This document shows, piece after piece, positions 11,687-22,495 of a DNA stretch of 64,000 bases. The DNA is from Costus lasius (lineage: Eukaryota; Streptophyta; Magnoliopsida; Zingiberales; Costaceae). The position numbers and the translations under genes were made by a program. Under the pieces are notes generated by a model, which made no database searches, was not told the DNA's origin, and saw only the letters and a program-made list of their open reading frames with translations. How positions within the stretch are numbered: the first letter of the stretch is position 1; each line of letters begins with the position of its first letter. The stretch spans positions 4,881,957 to 4,945,956 of the forward strand of contig CM050450.1 in assembly GCA_027563935.2 (NCBI GenBank). Reading direction: 5' to 3'.

Positions 11687-12256
11687 ATGGCCACCCGCCC
11701 GCCTGCATCCCTCAAGACCCACAAGGACTCGCACGTCATCCAGAAACCCTCGTCTCCTTCCTCCGCGCAGCAGCAGCGCCGCCGACCGCTCATCATCCAT
11801 GCCAGGCCGCCCCAGGTCATCCACACGACCGTCCACACATTCAAAGCCCTCGTCCAGAGGTACACCGGCCGCCCTCAATCTGCCGCCAAAGAATATAGCT
11901 CTTTCTCCTCGTCGTCCTCCTCCTCGGCCCCTCTGCCGCCGTCCGCGCCGACTTCGCCCCAACCCACCGGGTTCGATGTCTCATCGTCGTCCTCATCTAC
12001 CTCATTCCTGGAGCAAGGTATCATAGGCGGCGGCAACGGCATGACGACGAAGACGGCCGCCGCACCCGATCCTTCGATTAGGTCGCTCCCACCGCCGGCG
12101 GACCCTTTCCTCTCGGACGAGATGAACATCGCCAATCTGTTCGCTTCCGACGAATCCTTCGATTTCTTGGGCCCATGGGGGACGCCGACGGAGCCATCCG
12201 CGGGCGGCGCGGAGACGTTCGATTCGATTTGGAATTCGGCCTATTCGGCGCAGTGA
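11687..12256 (+). CDS. VQ-motif protein (VQ8/VQ20-like), copy A
   Basis: A single-exon frame of 189 residues starting MATRPPASLK. The VQ signature FxxxVQxxTG is intact as FKALVQRYTG at residues 52-61, preceded by the DSHVIQKP block (residues 15-21) and a II(H/Y)xRPP block typical of the VQ8/VQ20 subgroup. VQ proteins are plant cofactors that bind group I/IIc WRKY factors, or plastid sigma factors for some members. There is a serine-rich low-complexity centre (about 71-103) and a conserved C-terminal LGPWGTP segment. The frame is very GC-rich against an AT-rich surround, as is common for monocot single-exon genes. Two paralogues lie on the opposite strand at 18695-19270 and 21404-21976. Confidence 0.92.
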   Translation: MATRPPASLKTHKDSHVIQKPSSPSSAQQQRRRPLIIHARPPQVIHTTVHTFKALVQRYTGRPQSAAKEYSSFSSSSSSSAPLPPSAPTSPQPTGFDVSSSSSSTSFLEQGIIGGGNGMTTKTAAAPDPSIRSLPPPADPFLSDEMNIANLFASDESFDFLGPWGTPTEPSAGGAETFDSIWNSAYSAQ

Positions 12257-12299
12257 CACCGAGCAGAACTCCAAACTCATCGCAGCCCGTCACCGGCTC

Positions 12300-13020
12300 G
12301 ACTCAGACTTTCGGTTTTCCTTCTTTTAACTGTTTCTTCTTTTATTAGTTTATTCATTAATTCATAATTTATAATTTTATATAGCATTATTTCTTATTTT
12401 ATTAGTTTAAGATTTCAATTCTGTTTACTATTTTGGATTTAAATTAAAACAGATATGACATTGGCGCTCAAAACTTTAATAACGACAAGCATTAACAATA
12501 AGCATGCAATTTAATAACGAGTTTTCCATAAAAATTAATAAATCTTTTCCTTTAAATCAAAATTAGTGTAAAAAATTATCATATAAAGCCTAATAAATTT
12601 ATTATTAAAATAGTTTTTAACATTTGATTAGACTATTTATATTAAATTTTTGAAGTTAATATATTAAAATTTCCATTATTATTAAGATTGTCAACTACAA
12701 CATCTATGTAGAGTAGTAGATCAATGATTGTTCTCAAGATTTTAACTACAATAGCTAACTTGTCTAGCAAGCTTTTGAGTTTTGGACCCTAGTTTGGTTT
12801 TACTGTACTGTAGCAGCTAAGCTATAATAGTTGTCACTGTAACATCTACTTTTAAGGGTGTTTGTTGAATTTAATTGTGTTATTACTATAGCAACTATTA
12901 TTAAAGTTATTTGAATAGATATGTTGTGTTGTTGGTATTATTAATAAATAAATAAATATTAATTTAGTAAAATATATTTAACTTCAAATCATATAGTTTT
13001 AAAATAAAATAAAATTTATT
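12300..13020. other. 3' flank of VQ copy A, then AT-rich sequence
   Basis: The first 200 bases (with TTTACTATTTTGGATTTAA near 12423) match the orphan tail at 10.8 kb and the downstream side of the VQ gene at 18.7 kb. The remainder is AT-rich with no gene seen. Confidence 0.5.
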
Positions 13021-13400
13021 TTAATAAAATTATTAAAATATATAAGATCAAATAATTAGTTTTAATATAAAATTTAATTATTAATATTTTTTAAAAGTAA
13101 AAAATTAATATTATATATTTTTATAACAAAAACAAATTTATTTTTGAAATTTAAAATAATTATTTTAATAAAATTATTAATTTTTATAAGATTAAATAAT
13201 TAATTTTAATATAAATTTAAATTATTAATTTTATTTTTAAAGTAAAAAATTAAAATTATATATTTTTATAATAAAACAAATTTTATTTTTAAAATTTAAA
13301 ATAATTATTGTAATAAAATTATTAATTTTTATAAGATTAAATAATTAATTTAATTATTAATTTTATTTTCAAAATAATTAATTTAAAATTATTATATATT
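13020..13400 (+). repeat. ~145-bp AT-rich tandem repeat, about 2.6 copies
   Basis: A unit beginning AATAAAATTATT recurs at about 13023, 13167 and 13312, followed each time by an AAGATYAAATAATTA block. The first two copies also share a TATATATTTTTATAA block; the third copy is shortened. Composition is over 85 percent A+T, and nothing coding is visible. Confidence 0.75.
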
Positions 13401-13659
13401 ATATCACTAAATATATATATATATTAAATTTTAAAACAAATATAATATTATACATTATACATGTTTATGTAATAATATAATTAATTGTTATATACAATTA
13501 AAAAATATAAATATGTAATAGTTTTTAATAAAACGAGAAGACATATAGAATAGAGACGTAACTGTAGGCGTAAAAAACCAAAAAAATAAAGTAAAGAATA
13601 GGAATCGAACCTAAGCAGTTAGCCAACACTTACACACGCTTTGAGGCAAATGACGCCGA

Positions 13660-14405
13660 TGAAGAAATCTGAAGCTTGACGACTCTGACGAAATTAGGTT
13701 TCCAGCGAAGAGGAGGTGGCTTGCTTTGAAAAGTCCTCCTTTTGGCGAAGTTAGGGAGTTTGGAGGACGGGTGTGAGAGTTCCAACAAAATTAGTTAGGG
13801 CTTCGGGAGAATCAGACGAAATAATCATCGGAAGAAGGAGGAAGAGGTTACCTTAAAGCAGCTAGGCGAGTCCAACGAAGAGGAGCCTTGCTTTGAGATG
13901 GAAGTCGGGCGAAGTTAGGGCTTGCTTTGACTGTATTGGAGGAAGTTGGGAGCTCCCAGAGGTTTTGCGAAGTTAGGACTGGCTTTCAGCAATTAAGAGC
14001 TCGCAAAGGAGGACCCGACGATTAAGCGCTTGCAGAGGAGGATTGTGAAGATGCGGTTCGTCGGAGGAAGTCGGGCCGGGAGAGTAAGGAGGATTGATAG
14101 CACCTTCCAGCGAAGTTAGGGCTAGTTTCGAGAGTATCAAAGGAAGTCAGGAGAGAGAAGAGGTTTAAGTGAAGAGAGAAGTTCACGTGTAAGGGAAGAG
14201 GGGTTTTGGGGCAGGGAAGAGGGGAGGGAACAGGGGGGGCCGGGAGAGTAAGGAGGATTTATAGCACCTTCCAGCAAAGTTAGGGCTAGTTTCGAGAGTA
14301 TCAAAGGAAGTCAGGAGAGAAGAGGTTTAAGTGAAGAGAGAAGTTCACATGTAAGGGAAGAGGGGTTTTGGGGCAGGGAAGAGAGGGGGGGGGGGGGGGG
14401 GGGGG
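13660..14405 (+). repeat. GA-rich region with 164-bp tandem duplication and 21-G run
   Basis: A GAAGTTAGG(G/A)CT motif recurs irregularly from about 13747 to 14290. A longer unit starting CCGGGAGAGTAAGGAGGATT occurs at 14076-14239 and again from 14240 to about 14384 with a few differences. It ends in a homopolymer of 21 G at 14385-14405. Open frames over it are low complexity (poly-Pro/Ser on the minus strand) and were not called. It may be part of a non-autonomous transposon, but no termini were found. Confidence 0.7.
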
Positions 14406-14656
14406 ACGGCGTGAGCGGCAAGAAAACGAGGAAAAGGGAGTGAAAACGGCGCCTATTTCCATTGCTTTCGGATTCACACCCTGATTGTTCGAATGGAGGG
14501 CGAGTAACGCGCCCTTCCGAAGATGCCTTGGAAAGGACCTTTCCGAGAAAACGCGTCCCCCCTTCACCCGCCCGCATCAGATGCGCATGTCATAACGATG
14601 TCTGCACACTACCCCAGCAAAGACGCATCCCATCAGCGTCTCATTGCCCTTGCGAT

Positions 14657-15101
14657 TAGGACTGTGCAATGAGTAAAACCGATATCGAATAAATCAAACC
14701 GAATTTATCGATTAAATATTTATCGAAAATTCTAAAATCGATACCGAACAGAATAAGAAAATTACTAATGAGCTACCGAACCAAATTTACCAAATAATTT
14801 ATGGTAAATTTGATAAATTACTAAATAAAAAAACCATAACAAATAAATGGGCGGCCACCAATCCGAATCCATAACTAGGGTAGAAATCGTAATTAGGTTT
14901 ACGGGTAAAATCAAGTATATTAATTTTAATCGGTAAAATCGGTTATTTACTGAACCTAAAAAATGTAACCGATACCGAAACTGATAATCGATATTTAAAA
15001 AAATATTACCGATACCGATACCAATTAAACCGAACCGAATTTACCGAACAAATCGATAAATTGGTAATTACCGAATTTACCGATCTGAATGCCCACCTCT
15101 A
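14657..15101. mobile_element. CCGATA-rich non-autonomous element (hAT-like MITE candidate)
   Basis: The segment is filled with ACCGATACCGA/ACCGAATTTACCGA words. It begins TAGGACTGTGCA and ends TGCCCACCTCTA, which pair as imperfect inverted ends of TAGGNNTGKGCA type. The flanking 8-mers agree only partly (CTTGCGAT versus CATGTGAT), so the target duplication is not convincing. No coding capacity. Confidence 0.5.
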
Positions 15102-15750
15102 CATGTGATGGCTGACTGCGAAGCAAACAGCCATTGGATCGTTTAGGATTCGGCGATCCGATCCGTTGACCCGGTCAGCTAGGAACAAAATGGGTTGGGC
15201 TTGGGCCGCGCCCAAATTTCGACCCATGGGTCTAACATGTATCATGGCTGATCATGAGCATGATGTTCATTTGTTAGCAATACATTTTGGTCCAAAAAGA
15301 GGTAAAATCGTTCTCCGATACTTTTCCCTTCTTTAGATCATTAGCTACCTTAGGAATTCATGATCTTTTAAAAATCCCTTCCAAGGGATGGTTAGCCCAG
15401 GATGCCGAACAACAAAGTTTTATTTGAAGAAACACCACCGTTATGAAAATATACACGCGACAGAAAAATTATGTCAATAGATTGAGATATTATATATTAC
15501 AAGTGAATATTTGAGAGTTGAGACTAGAAATAAATCCTAATAACTTTGGGATGACTGATCCTTCTAATCAAGTATATCTAACGTCTTTTTGGGAGCTAAA
15601 GTAAATAGCTATGAGATACACCAATTAGTGGATATAAGAGGATTAATGTGAGATCCTGAGGATAAATGATTGACTTATCCATTCAAAACATTTTACCTAA
15701 GGACTTTCTTTAATATAATACATATCGCCCTGTAAAAGAAGTTATAGATA
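15102..15750. other. Gene-free interval
   Basis: Mixed-composition sequence with no recognised gene or repeat structure. It lies between the CCGATA-rich element and a solo LTR. Confidence 0.5.
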
Positions 15751-15755
15751 CTATT

Positions 15756-16713
15756 TGTGACAACCTCGCATATCTTATTTGGTTATGATCTGGTTTAGAG
15801 CAATTCCAACACCCTATGACGTAGACTTGGGCACGAAGGGCTAGGCGGAGTGCCGAGATTGGCGTGTTATGACGTGAGCCCAATCGTGCCAGGTCAGGCG
15901 GAGTGCTGATGACCCAGTGCGCTATGACGTGAACTCAGATATGGCAGGTTGGGCAGAGCATCTGTGTGATGCGTTATGATGTGAACCTGGCCATATTGAG
16001 TTGGGCGGAGCACAGAGGGTTTGTGTGGCACGTTATGACGTGGGCTGGGACACCAGAGGCTAGGCGGAGTGCTAAGATTAGCACGTTATGACGTGAGCCT
16101 CGTTGTGTCAAGCCGGGTGGAGTGCTAGAGTTTATATTTGTGTCCTAGAGTTGGACAGCTGATGAAGATCTATTGGAGCGGGTTCTGAGTAGACTCTCAT
16201 CCAGGAGGCAGATACGACAAGACCTGCGCAGCCCGTGTGGCACGCGATGCTAGTTCTGGGCAGTTGGGCGTGCACATTAGGGTTGAGTCGTGTATCCTGG
16301 TTGTGCCCGCGGACCTGTTGCCATCCGGAATTATATTCCGGGATGTTGTAGCGGGCGCGTGGTGCGCCAAGAGGCGAGCTTGGCCTTAATTGTGTACGTT
16401 TGACACTAGATTTAGCAGGACGTGCGCACAAGGCGGGGCGCTTGTTGGAGATTTCGTGCAAAGGCTTCACCGGATCAGGTAAGCAGGTAAGTAGGTGCGG
16501 TGCACCCCGTGTGGAGGAACCTAGGTGGGAGCGTTAGTTATTTATAGCTAACGCGTGGGCATGTGGGGGATGAAGAATTTTACTCTGGATCCTCTTAGGT
16601 TCTCTCCCATGCGGGGTGAAGACTGAGGTAACAACGGTGGATTTCGCCTGCCGGTTGCTATCGATCGACGTTTTTCCCCGACAAAAATCGAAGTCGAGAA
16701 AACAGCTGTGACA
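15756..16713 (+). mobile_element. Solo LTR with 5-bp target duplication CTATT
   Basis: The 958-base segment starts TGTGACAACC and ends GCTGTGACA, giving TG...CA ends. It is flanked by CTATT at 15751-15755 and 16714-16718, as expected for an LTR left after recombination between the LTRs of an integrated retrotransposon. Internally, 15810-16130 carries about six degenerate copies of a unit of roughly 50-65 bases containing TATGACGTGAGCC and GGCGGAGTGC. No retroviral-type coding sequence lies nearby. The family (Gypsy or Copia) cannot be told without internal domains. The + orientation is tentative. Confidence 0.8.
15810..16130 (+). repeat. Minisatellite inside the solo LTR
   Basis: Degenerate repeats share a TTATGACGTGAGCC-like word (six occurrences) alternating with a GGGCGGAGTGC-like word. 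Spacing varies from about 50 to 65 bases. Confidence 0.7.
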
Positions 16714-16718
16714 CTATT

Positions 16719-17531
16719 ATATTAACATCGGTTGAAGTAGTTCAACACATTATTGTAAGTAGAACAGATTGTGGCAGTATCCAAGGTATTTTGGTGAATC
16801 CTAAAAATAGTATAACAGTGCCAAAAGCTAGTTAGAAACAGGGTTGTATTGCGATTTTACCTCAATATACGCACACAACTCGCGAGCAGCATGTCGCTAC
16901 TTTAATTTCTTTCATTGAAACTCTTCCTCTCTCTTCCCCACGTTAAAACATTATATTTATTTTGTTATAATTATATATATTTAAATTTTAATATATATAA
17001 TATATGATACACTAATATTTAAATTAAATTATATATATAATTAATATATAAACATTTATAATATATAAATTTAATTTAAATATACAAAAATACGTTAACA
17101 AAATTTACTAATTTAATATATATATATATATATATATATTAAAATTTAATTATTTATTAACATAATTTATAATAATCTTGAATTAATTATGGTAAAAAAC
17201 AATTATTTTAAATTTTAAAAATAAATTTTATTTAATTATTAAAAATATATAATTTTAACTTTAATATATGATTTCATTGTGCATATAGATGATTAACTTG
17301 AACACAGATTGCTTATGTTTTGAAAGTAGAGAAGGTGACAAATTAAGATCTGGTTCTTATTAATTTTAGGGTTTTGACTTGGTCTAAAATCTAAATTAAT
17401 GTAGAGGTATATTTTAACTTTAATATATAATTTTATGTATTTATGTAAGCGTATATTCTAATTTATATCATATATCATAGGTATGTTTTTGAAACATTTT
17501 ATACATAGATTATTTGTTATGTTATCTCTGC
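16719..17531. other. AT-rich gene-free spacer with (TA)n
   Basis: Composition is strongly A+T with a (TA)11-like run near 17118-17139. No coding similarity was seen. The last 8 bases (17524-17531) are the left target duplication of the adjoining element. Confidence 0.6.
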
Positions 17532-18082
17532 TAGGGATGGCAGCGGGTAGGGTACCCGTATTTTTTATGCTACCCGTACCCTAACCTAAATAATTATTCT
17601 ACTATCCGTACCCGAATAACTACCCGTTTATTTTTTAGAACCTCTACCCATACCCTACCATATTAAAAATTTAACTATCCGTTTAATACTCGAACCCTAT
17701 AATTACCCGACTTAAATATCTATCCTATTAAATTTTAACCTATATAAATATTGTTACCCGATTAATATTGGGTACCCGACTCTATAATACTCTAATAAAG
17801 ATCAAATTTTGAGTAAGATAAAATGAGTACTCGCAAACCCGAATAATATATTAAAAAAATTATAGTAAACAAATAAAATATATATATTTATATACATATA
17901 TATAATCAGATTCGGGTAGTGGGTATCCGCCCTATGCTACCCGAACCTTATTCGAACTCGACTCGGGTAGCATATGCACTACCCATACCCTATCCAAATC
18001 CGAATAACAACTACCCGTTTACCTTTAAACAGGTTTGGGTAGAGCGGGTACCCGCTAAATTGGTACCCAATTGCCATCCCTA
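17532..18082. mobile_element. Non-autonomous hAT-type element with perfect 8-bp target duplication
   Basis: The element begins TAGGGATGGCA and ends TGCCATCCCTA, a perfect 11-base terminal inverted repeat. It is flanked on both sides by ATCTCTGC (17524-17531 and 18083-18090), the 8-bp duplication characteristic of hAT transposons. The 551-base interior consists largely of repeated TACCCG/CGGGTA words and has no open frame. A hAT transposase relic is present near 1.6-2.0 kb, but no link can be shown. Confidence 0.88.
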
Positions 18083-18399
18083 ATCTCTGCTCGGTGTATC
18101 TCTAGTTGGTGTGTCGTCACTATATGTACCAATACTGATACGTAAGACATTTTTTCAGTTCCAGTTCTACTCGAGGCCATCTGAATTTAGAAACATATGA
18201 ACTTAGGTCATATGAACTTAAAATAAATAGTCTAATCAAATATTTAAATCTATTTTAATAATAATAGATTAATTAAGCTTTATATGATTATTTTTTGCAC
18301 AATTAAATTTCTTAATTCCAACGTACACATGCAAGTTAAGCTAATAGTAAATACTGAATATGTAAAAGATACTGCACTTTTTTACATTAAAATTTCAAT

Positions 18400-18640
18400 C
18401 TAAAATAGTTTTCCATTAAAAATTTATATCCGAAATAGTAAACAGAAGTGAAACATTCCCAAATAAGAACTGAAACTGCTCACTAATATCTTGACGCAAT
18501 TTAAGAATTAATCCAATAAAATCAAATGAAGTAATGAACAGTCGAATTGAATCCTTCGATCAATTAATAAAAACTAGAGACGGAATGAATGAAGCAATCA
18601 AAGAAGAACCAGTGTTACGGGCACAAGTATCGGTCCAATC
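18400..18640 (-). other. 3' flank of VQ copy B
   Basis: On the minus strand this follows the VQ gene at 18695-19270. It shares CTGTTTACTATTTCGGATAT-type and related words with the sequences downstream of the other VQ copies (12.4 kb, 10.8 kb, 21.1 kb), supporting one duplicated unit. Confidence 0.5.
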
Positions 18641-18694
18641 TCTGGATCCATCAATTCTCCGTCACGGGGATTTCGTCATTCTGCTCGGCGTCTT

Positions 18695-19270
18695 TCATTG
18701 TGCCAAATAAGTCGAAGCCCAGATCGAATCGAACGTCTCCGTGTCGGCCGCGGATATAATCATCGGCGCCCCCCACGGGCCCAAGATATTGAAAGATTCG
18801 TCGGGAGCGAGCAGATTGTCGATGCTCGTCTCGTCCGAGAGGAAAGCGTCCGCCGGCGGTGGGAGCGACCTAATCGAAAGATCGGGAGCCGCGGCGACCG
18901 CCTTCGTCGTCAACTCGTTGCGGCCGATGATACCTCGCTCCGGGAACGAGTTAGATGAGGACGACGATGAGACATCGAAACCGGTGGTTTGGGGAGAAGT
19001 CGGCGGGGACGGCGGCGGAGGGGCTGAGGAGGAGGAGGAGGAGGATGAGGAGGAGCTACATTCTTTGGCGGCGGATTGAGGGCGGCCGGTGTACTTCTGG
19101 ACGATGGCCTTGAAATCGTAGACGGTCGTTTGGATGATCGTGGGTGGCCTGGCGTAGATGATGATCGGTGGACGGCGCCGCTGCTGCTGCGCGGAGGACG
19201 AAGGCGAAGGTTTCTGGATGACGTGGGAGTCCTTGTGGATCTTGAGGGGCGTAGGCAGGCGGGAGGCCAT
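18695..19270 (-). CDS. VQ-motif protein (VQ8/VQ20-like), copy B
   Basis: A single-exon frame of 191 residues starting MASRLPTPLK. The VQ signature is FKAIVQKYTG at residues 53-62, preceded by KDSHVIQKP and IIIYARPP. A run of about 13 serines follows GRPQSAAKE, and the C-terminus keeps the LGPWGAP segment. It is the closest visible relative of the + strand copy at 11687-12256, with which it also shares upstream sequence, and of the copy at 21404-21976. Predicted role is a transcriptional cofactor binding WRKY or sigma-factor-type partners, from family knowledge. GC-rich throughout, without introns. Confidence 0.92.
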   Translation of the reverse strand: MASRLPTPLKIHKDSHVIQKPSPSSSAQQQRRRPPIIIYARPPTIIQTTVYDFKAIVQKYTGRPQSAAKECSSSSSSSSSSSAPPPPSPPTSPQTTGFDVSSSSSSNSFPERGIIGRNELTTKAVAAAPDLSIRSLPPPADAFLSDETSIDNLLAPDESFNILGPWGAPMIISAADTETFDSIWASTYLAQ

Positions 19271-20975
19271 ATTTCTGTAATCTCTTCTCGATTGGGATAA
19301 TCAGCGACTTATATGTGTACTTATATTTTATTTTCCCAATATACATGGCTAAAATTTAGAGAAAATTTAAAATTTAAACATATAATATTAGTTGTTATTT
19401 TGAAGCTTTATAAAAATAAATATAATAAATTTTGGACGTAAAAATTATATCACCTGTTTCATTTAATGATATTATTGTGATATATGGAGTGAATTTCTGA
19501 ATTTAATAAAATTATACATACTACACATATATGCAATATAAAAAAAAATGATTTTTAATATAATTTTATATTTATATGAGGTAAAACTAAATATAGTAAT
19601 ATATTAACTATTTTGACTATATACAAAATTAGAGTCATTTTAATAAGTTCAGGTCATAATTAGATATACTTAAATTTTCTAATATTATATTATATGTTAT
19701 ATTTCTGATATATAGTTGTGCTAAATAGGATAAAAATTGTGTTAAGCCAATTATTAAATAGATTGAGTTCAAATTCAACCTAGATTTATTAAAGTCACAA
19801 TAGTACAATCCACTCACAAATCCAGCTAAAACAATAGCCTAAGTATAAAAGAAAATAAGAATGAAAGAAATTCTTCCCAACATAAGGAAAAATAAATAAA
19901 TAATGGATTTTATTTGATTTTTTACTCCTATTTTTACGCATATTATGTTCTATTTTACAAAATACTAGAAGTTAAGATGGAGCAAAAGCCTAAGACAAAT
20001 TACGGTAGAAAAAATGATGATTTTTTTAATTAATATGTTTTTTACTTAATTTTTTTAATTTACTCAAAAAACACACTCAATATAAAAAAAACTTTTAAAC
20101 ACTCCGGTACTTAAAAATTTTTAAGCTAGGTCAGATCTGTCCTTTTCAATCATACTTTGACATCTATGGAGTGGTGAAGTATTCTCTTATTCTCAGTACC
20201 TTTTTGTTGTGTAGTGAAAAAAAATTTTAAAGTAATAATCGGATTAAGATGCATTTTTATTTTAAAATTCATGAAAAACATTTGATTAACCCGACTTAAA
20301 AATCGCATTATGATACAAGGAAATAATGCTATCGAATTAACATGCTAAAATTAAGTAACTATACGTAAAAATAATATCCATTATTTTTTTAAGAAATAAA
20401 TTCTAGTACAAATTTATCATTCACACCATGGAACTGTCTCCGAGATGTGAATTTGGCAAGAAATTGTATCAATAAATATAATATTCATTTATTAATTGGA
20501 AGAAATAAAATTTATAATTTAGCCCAGATAATATGAGATGAATTATCTTTATTTTTTTTCCAGACCAATCTCTTTAACCAAGGCACTGATACATGATAGT
20601 TTTGTTGTGCAATTTTGATGACCAAAAGTTACAGGAGACACCTTCTTATAAAAATTGCCAACCAGTTAACAACTAGTTGGAACCTTCTTTCATATTCTCA
20701 CCGCTTAGAACAGCGATCGGATTACGATGTGTTCTTGCTTTGAAATTCTTGAAAATTATCTGGGTAGCCTGCTTCCAAAGTTAAAGCACCTACCTTGCTT
20801 AAAAAACTCACCTGACGTATCTAATGATACAATTATTCTCTCTCGATAATAAAAACCTAATTGCCTTCCTAAGTTGGATAGTAGAAGTTATAAGCTACTC
20901 ATCAATGTCCTCAATTAAAACAATGGCTCCTTAGCAATTGATTTGAATCATCCATCAGTGTTATAATCCAATTGA
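19271..20975. other. Promoter side of VQ copy B and AT-rich spacer
   Basis: The first 400 bases upstream of copy B (minus orientation) align by eye with 10.9-11.68 kb. The rest, to 20975, is AT-rich with no gene recognised. Confidence 0.5.
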
Positions 20976-21403
20976 TTATAATATAAATAGTGAACGATCA
21001 TCTTGATAACAAGTAGTTATAGACCATGTCGATCCATGAGGTAGGCTGAATTTGGAATGAAACACTATCAAAATATGGAGCGATAATGATTCAGAGAAAT
21101 CACAGATGTGAAAGCTTCCCAAATACCAAGCAAGGCAGCAATCAATCTGCAGCCAACAGGAAATGCAACTGCTCACTAATACCAAAATTTGAAACAACTT
21201 AAGAAGTAATTCCAAACTAATCAAACGAACACGCTAATCGATTCAATCGATCAATCGGTAGAAAAGAAGAAACGAAATAATGAAAGAATAAGGAATGCCA
21301 TTCGAATGAATGAATAAAAGAGGAAAGACTAGAAATCTAGCGGAGCCGGAGGTTTATTGTCCGTGTGCAGCGATGAATTCTGATCCAAGGAAGAAGACGC
21401 CTT

Positions 21404-21976
21404 TCACAGCGCCCAATGGTTCGAAGTCCAGATCGAATCGAGCGATTCCGCGCCGGCCGCGGATGGATTCGTCGGCGTCCCCCATGGGCACGGGAAATTG
21501 AAGGACTCGTCGGGAGCGAGCAGATTGGCGATGTTCGCGTCGTCCGTGAGGAAAGGGTCCGCCGGCGGTGGGAGCGGCTTAATCGAAGGATCGGGAGAAG
21601 CGGCCGTCTTCGCTGTCATGCAGTTGCCGCTGCCGATGATTCCAAGCTCCGGGAATGAGGTAGATGAGGACGACGAGGACAGATCGAAACCGGTGGTTTT
21701 GGGTAAAGTTGGTGGGGACGGCTGCGGAGGGACCGAGGAGGAGGAGGAGGAGGACGACGAGTTACATTCTTTGGCAGCGGACTGGGGGCGGCCGGTGAGG
21801 ATCTGGACGACAGCCTTGAAATTGTGGACAGTCACGGGGATGACCTCGGCCGGCTTGTCGTAGATGACGATCGTTTGGCGGCGGCGTTGCTGCAGCGCGG
21901 ATGGGGAAGATGACGGTTTCTGGATGGCGTGGGAGTCTCTATGGATCTTGAATGGGGAAGGCGGGTTGGAGGCCAT
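21404..21976 (-). CDS. VQ-motif protein (VQ8/VQ20-like), copy C
   Basis: A single-exon frame of 190 residues starting MASNPPSPFK. The VQ signature is FKAVVQILTG at residues 53-62, with RDSHAIQKP before it and GRPQSAAKE directly after. The same serine-rich centre and a C-terminal segment like the other two copies (CPWGTP) are present. It differs from copies A and B in the hydrophobic positions of the motif (IL for RY/KY), which could alter partner preference; that is inference. It lies tandem to copy B, about 2.1 kb away, with the same orientation. Confidence 0.92.
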   Translation of the reverse strand: MASNPPSPFKIHRDSHAIQKPSSSPSALQQRRRQTIVIYDKPAEVIPVTVHNFKAVVQILTGRPQSAAKECNSSSSSSSSSVPPQPSPPTLPKTTGFDLSSSSSSTSFPELGIIGSGNCMTAKTAASPDPSIKPLPPPADPFLTDDANIANLLAPDESFNFPCPWGTPTNPSAAGAESLDSIWTSNHWAL

Positions 21977-22495
21977 GCTGCTTAATATATTTGTGTGATT
22001 TAGGTTACATATTGCAATATGCTCTAAAATTTGACTGTTTTGAAAAGATTCAAATAATCTTAACGAAGGATGACTATTTTTAAGAGTGACTGACAGGTGA
22101 TGTACTAAAATTACACATTTAACACGTGTATATAGTATAAATTTCTTATATATAAAAATAAATTATTATTATTATATAATATAGAACTAAATTTGGTAAA
22201 GAGTTAAATATTTGTATTATTGTGAAATTTTTTAATTTTTTGTATATTTAAATATATTTAAAATAACATATAAAAAATGAAGCAACTTTTTTTCGTATCT
22301 GTTCACTGCCCAAGACCAAAACCAGAAGAGGCCAAATCCCATCACGTGAGTGCGCGGAGGACAAAATGTGATAAGGAACCAGCGCTACAAGCCAAAAAGG
22401 TTCCACCATTGCCTTCCTCTCTCAGGCTTCAAGCTTCGCTTTCGCCCTTTTTCCATTTTCCAGTTTCCAGGATCGACTTTCCGCCGGAAAGGAGG

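Noticed and set aside
13595..13640. GGAATCGAACC, a possible tRNA T-arm on the minus strand
   Set aside because: No A box or acceptor stem pairs with it; a chance match or a SINE scrap.
16132..16470. 112-residue minus-strand frame
   Set aside because: Contained in the solo LTR at 15756-16713 and without similarity.
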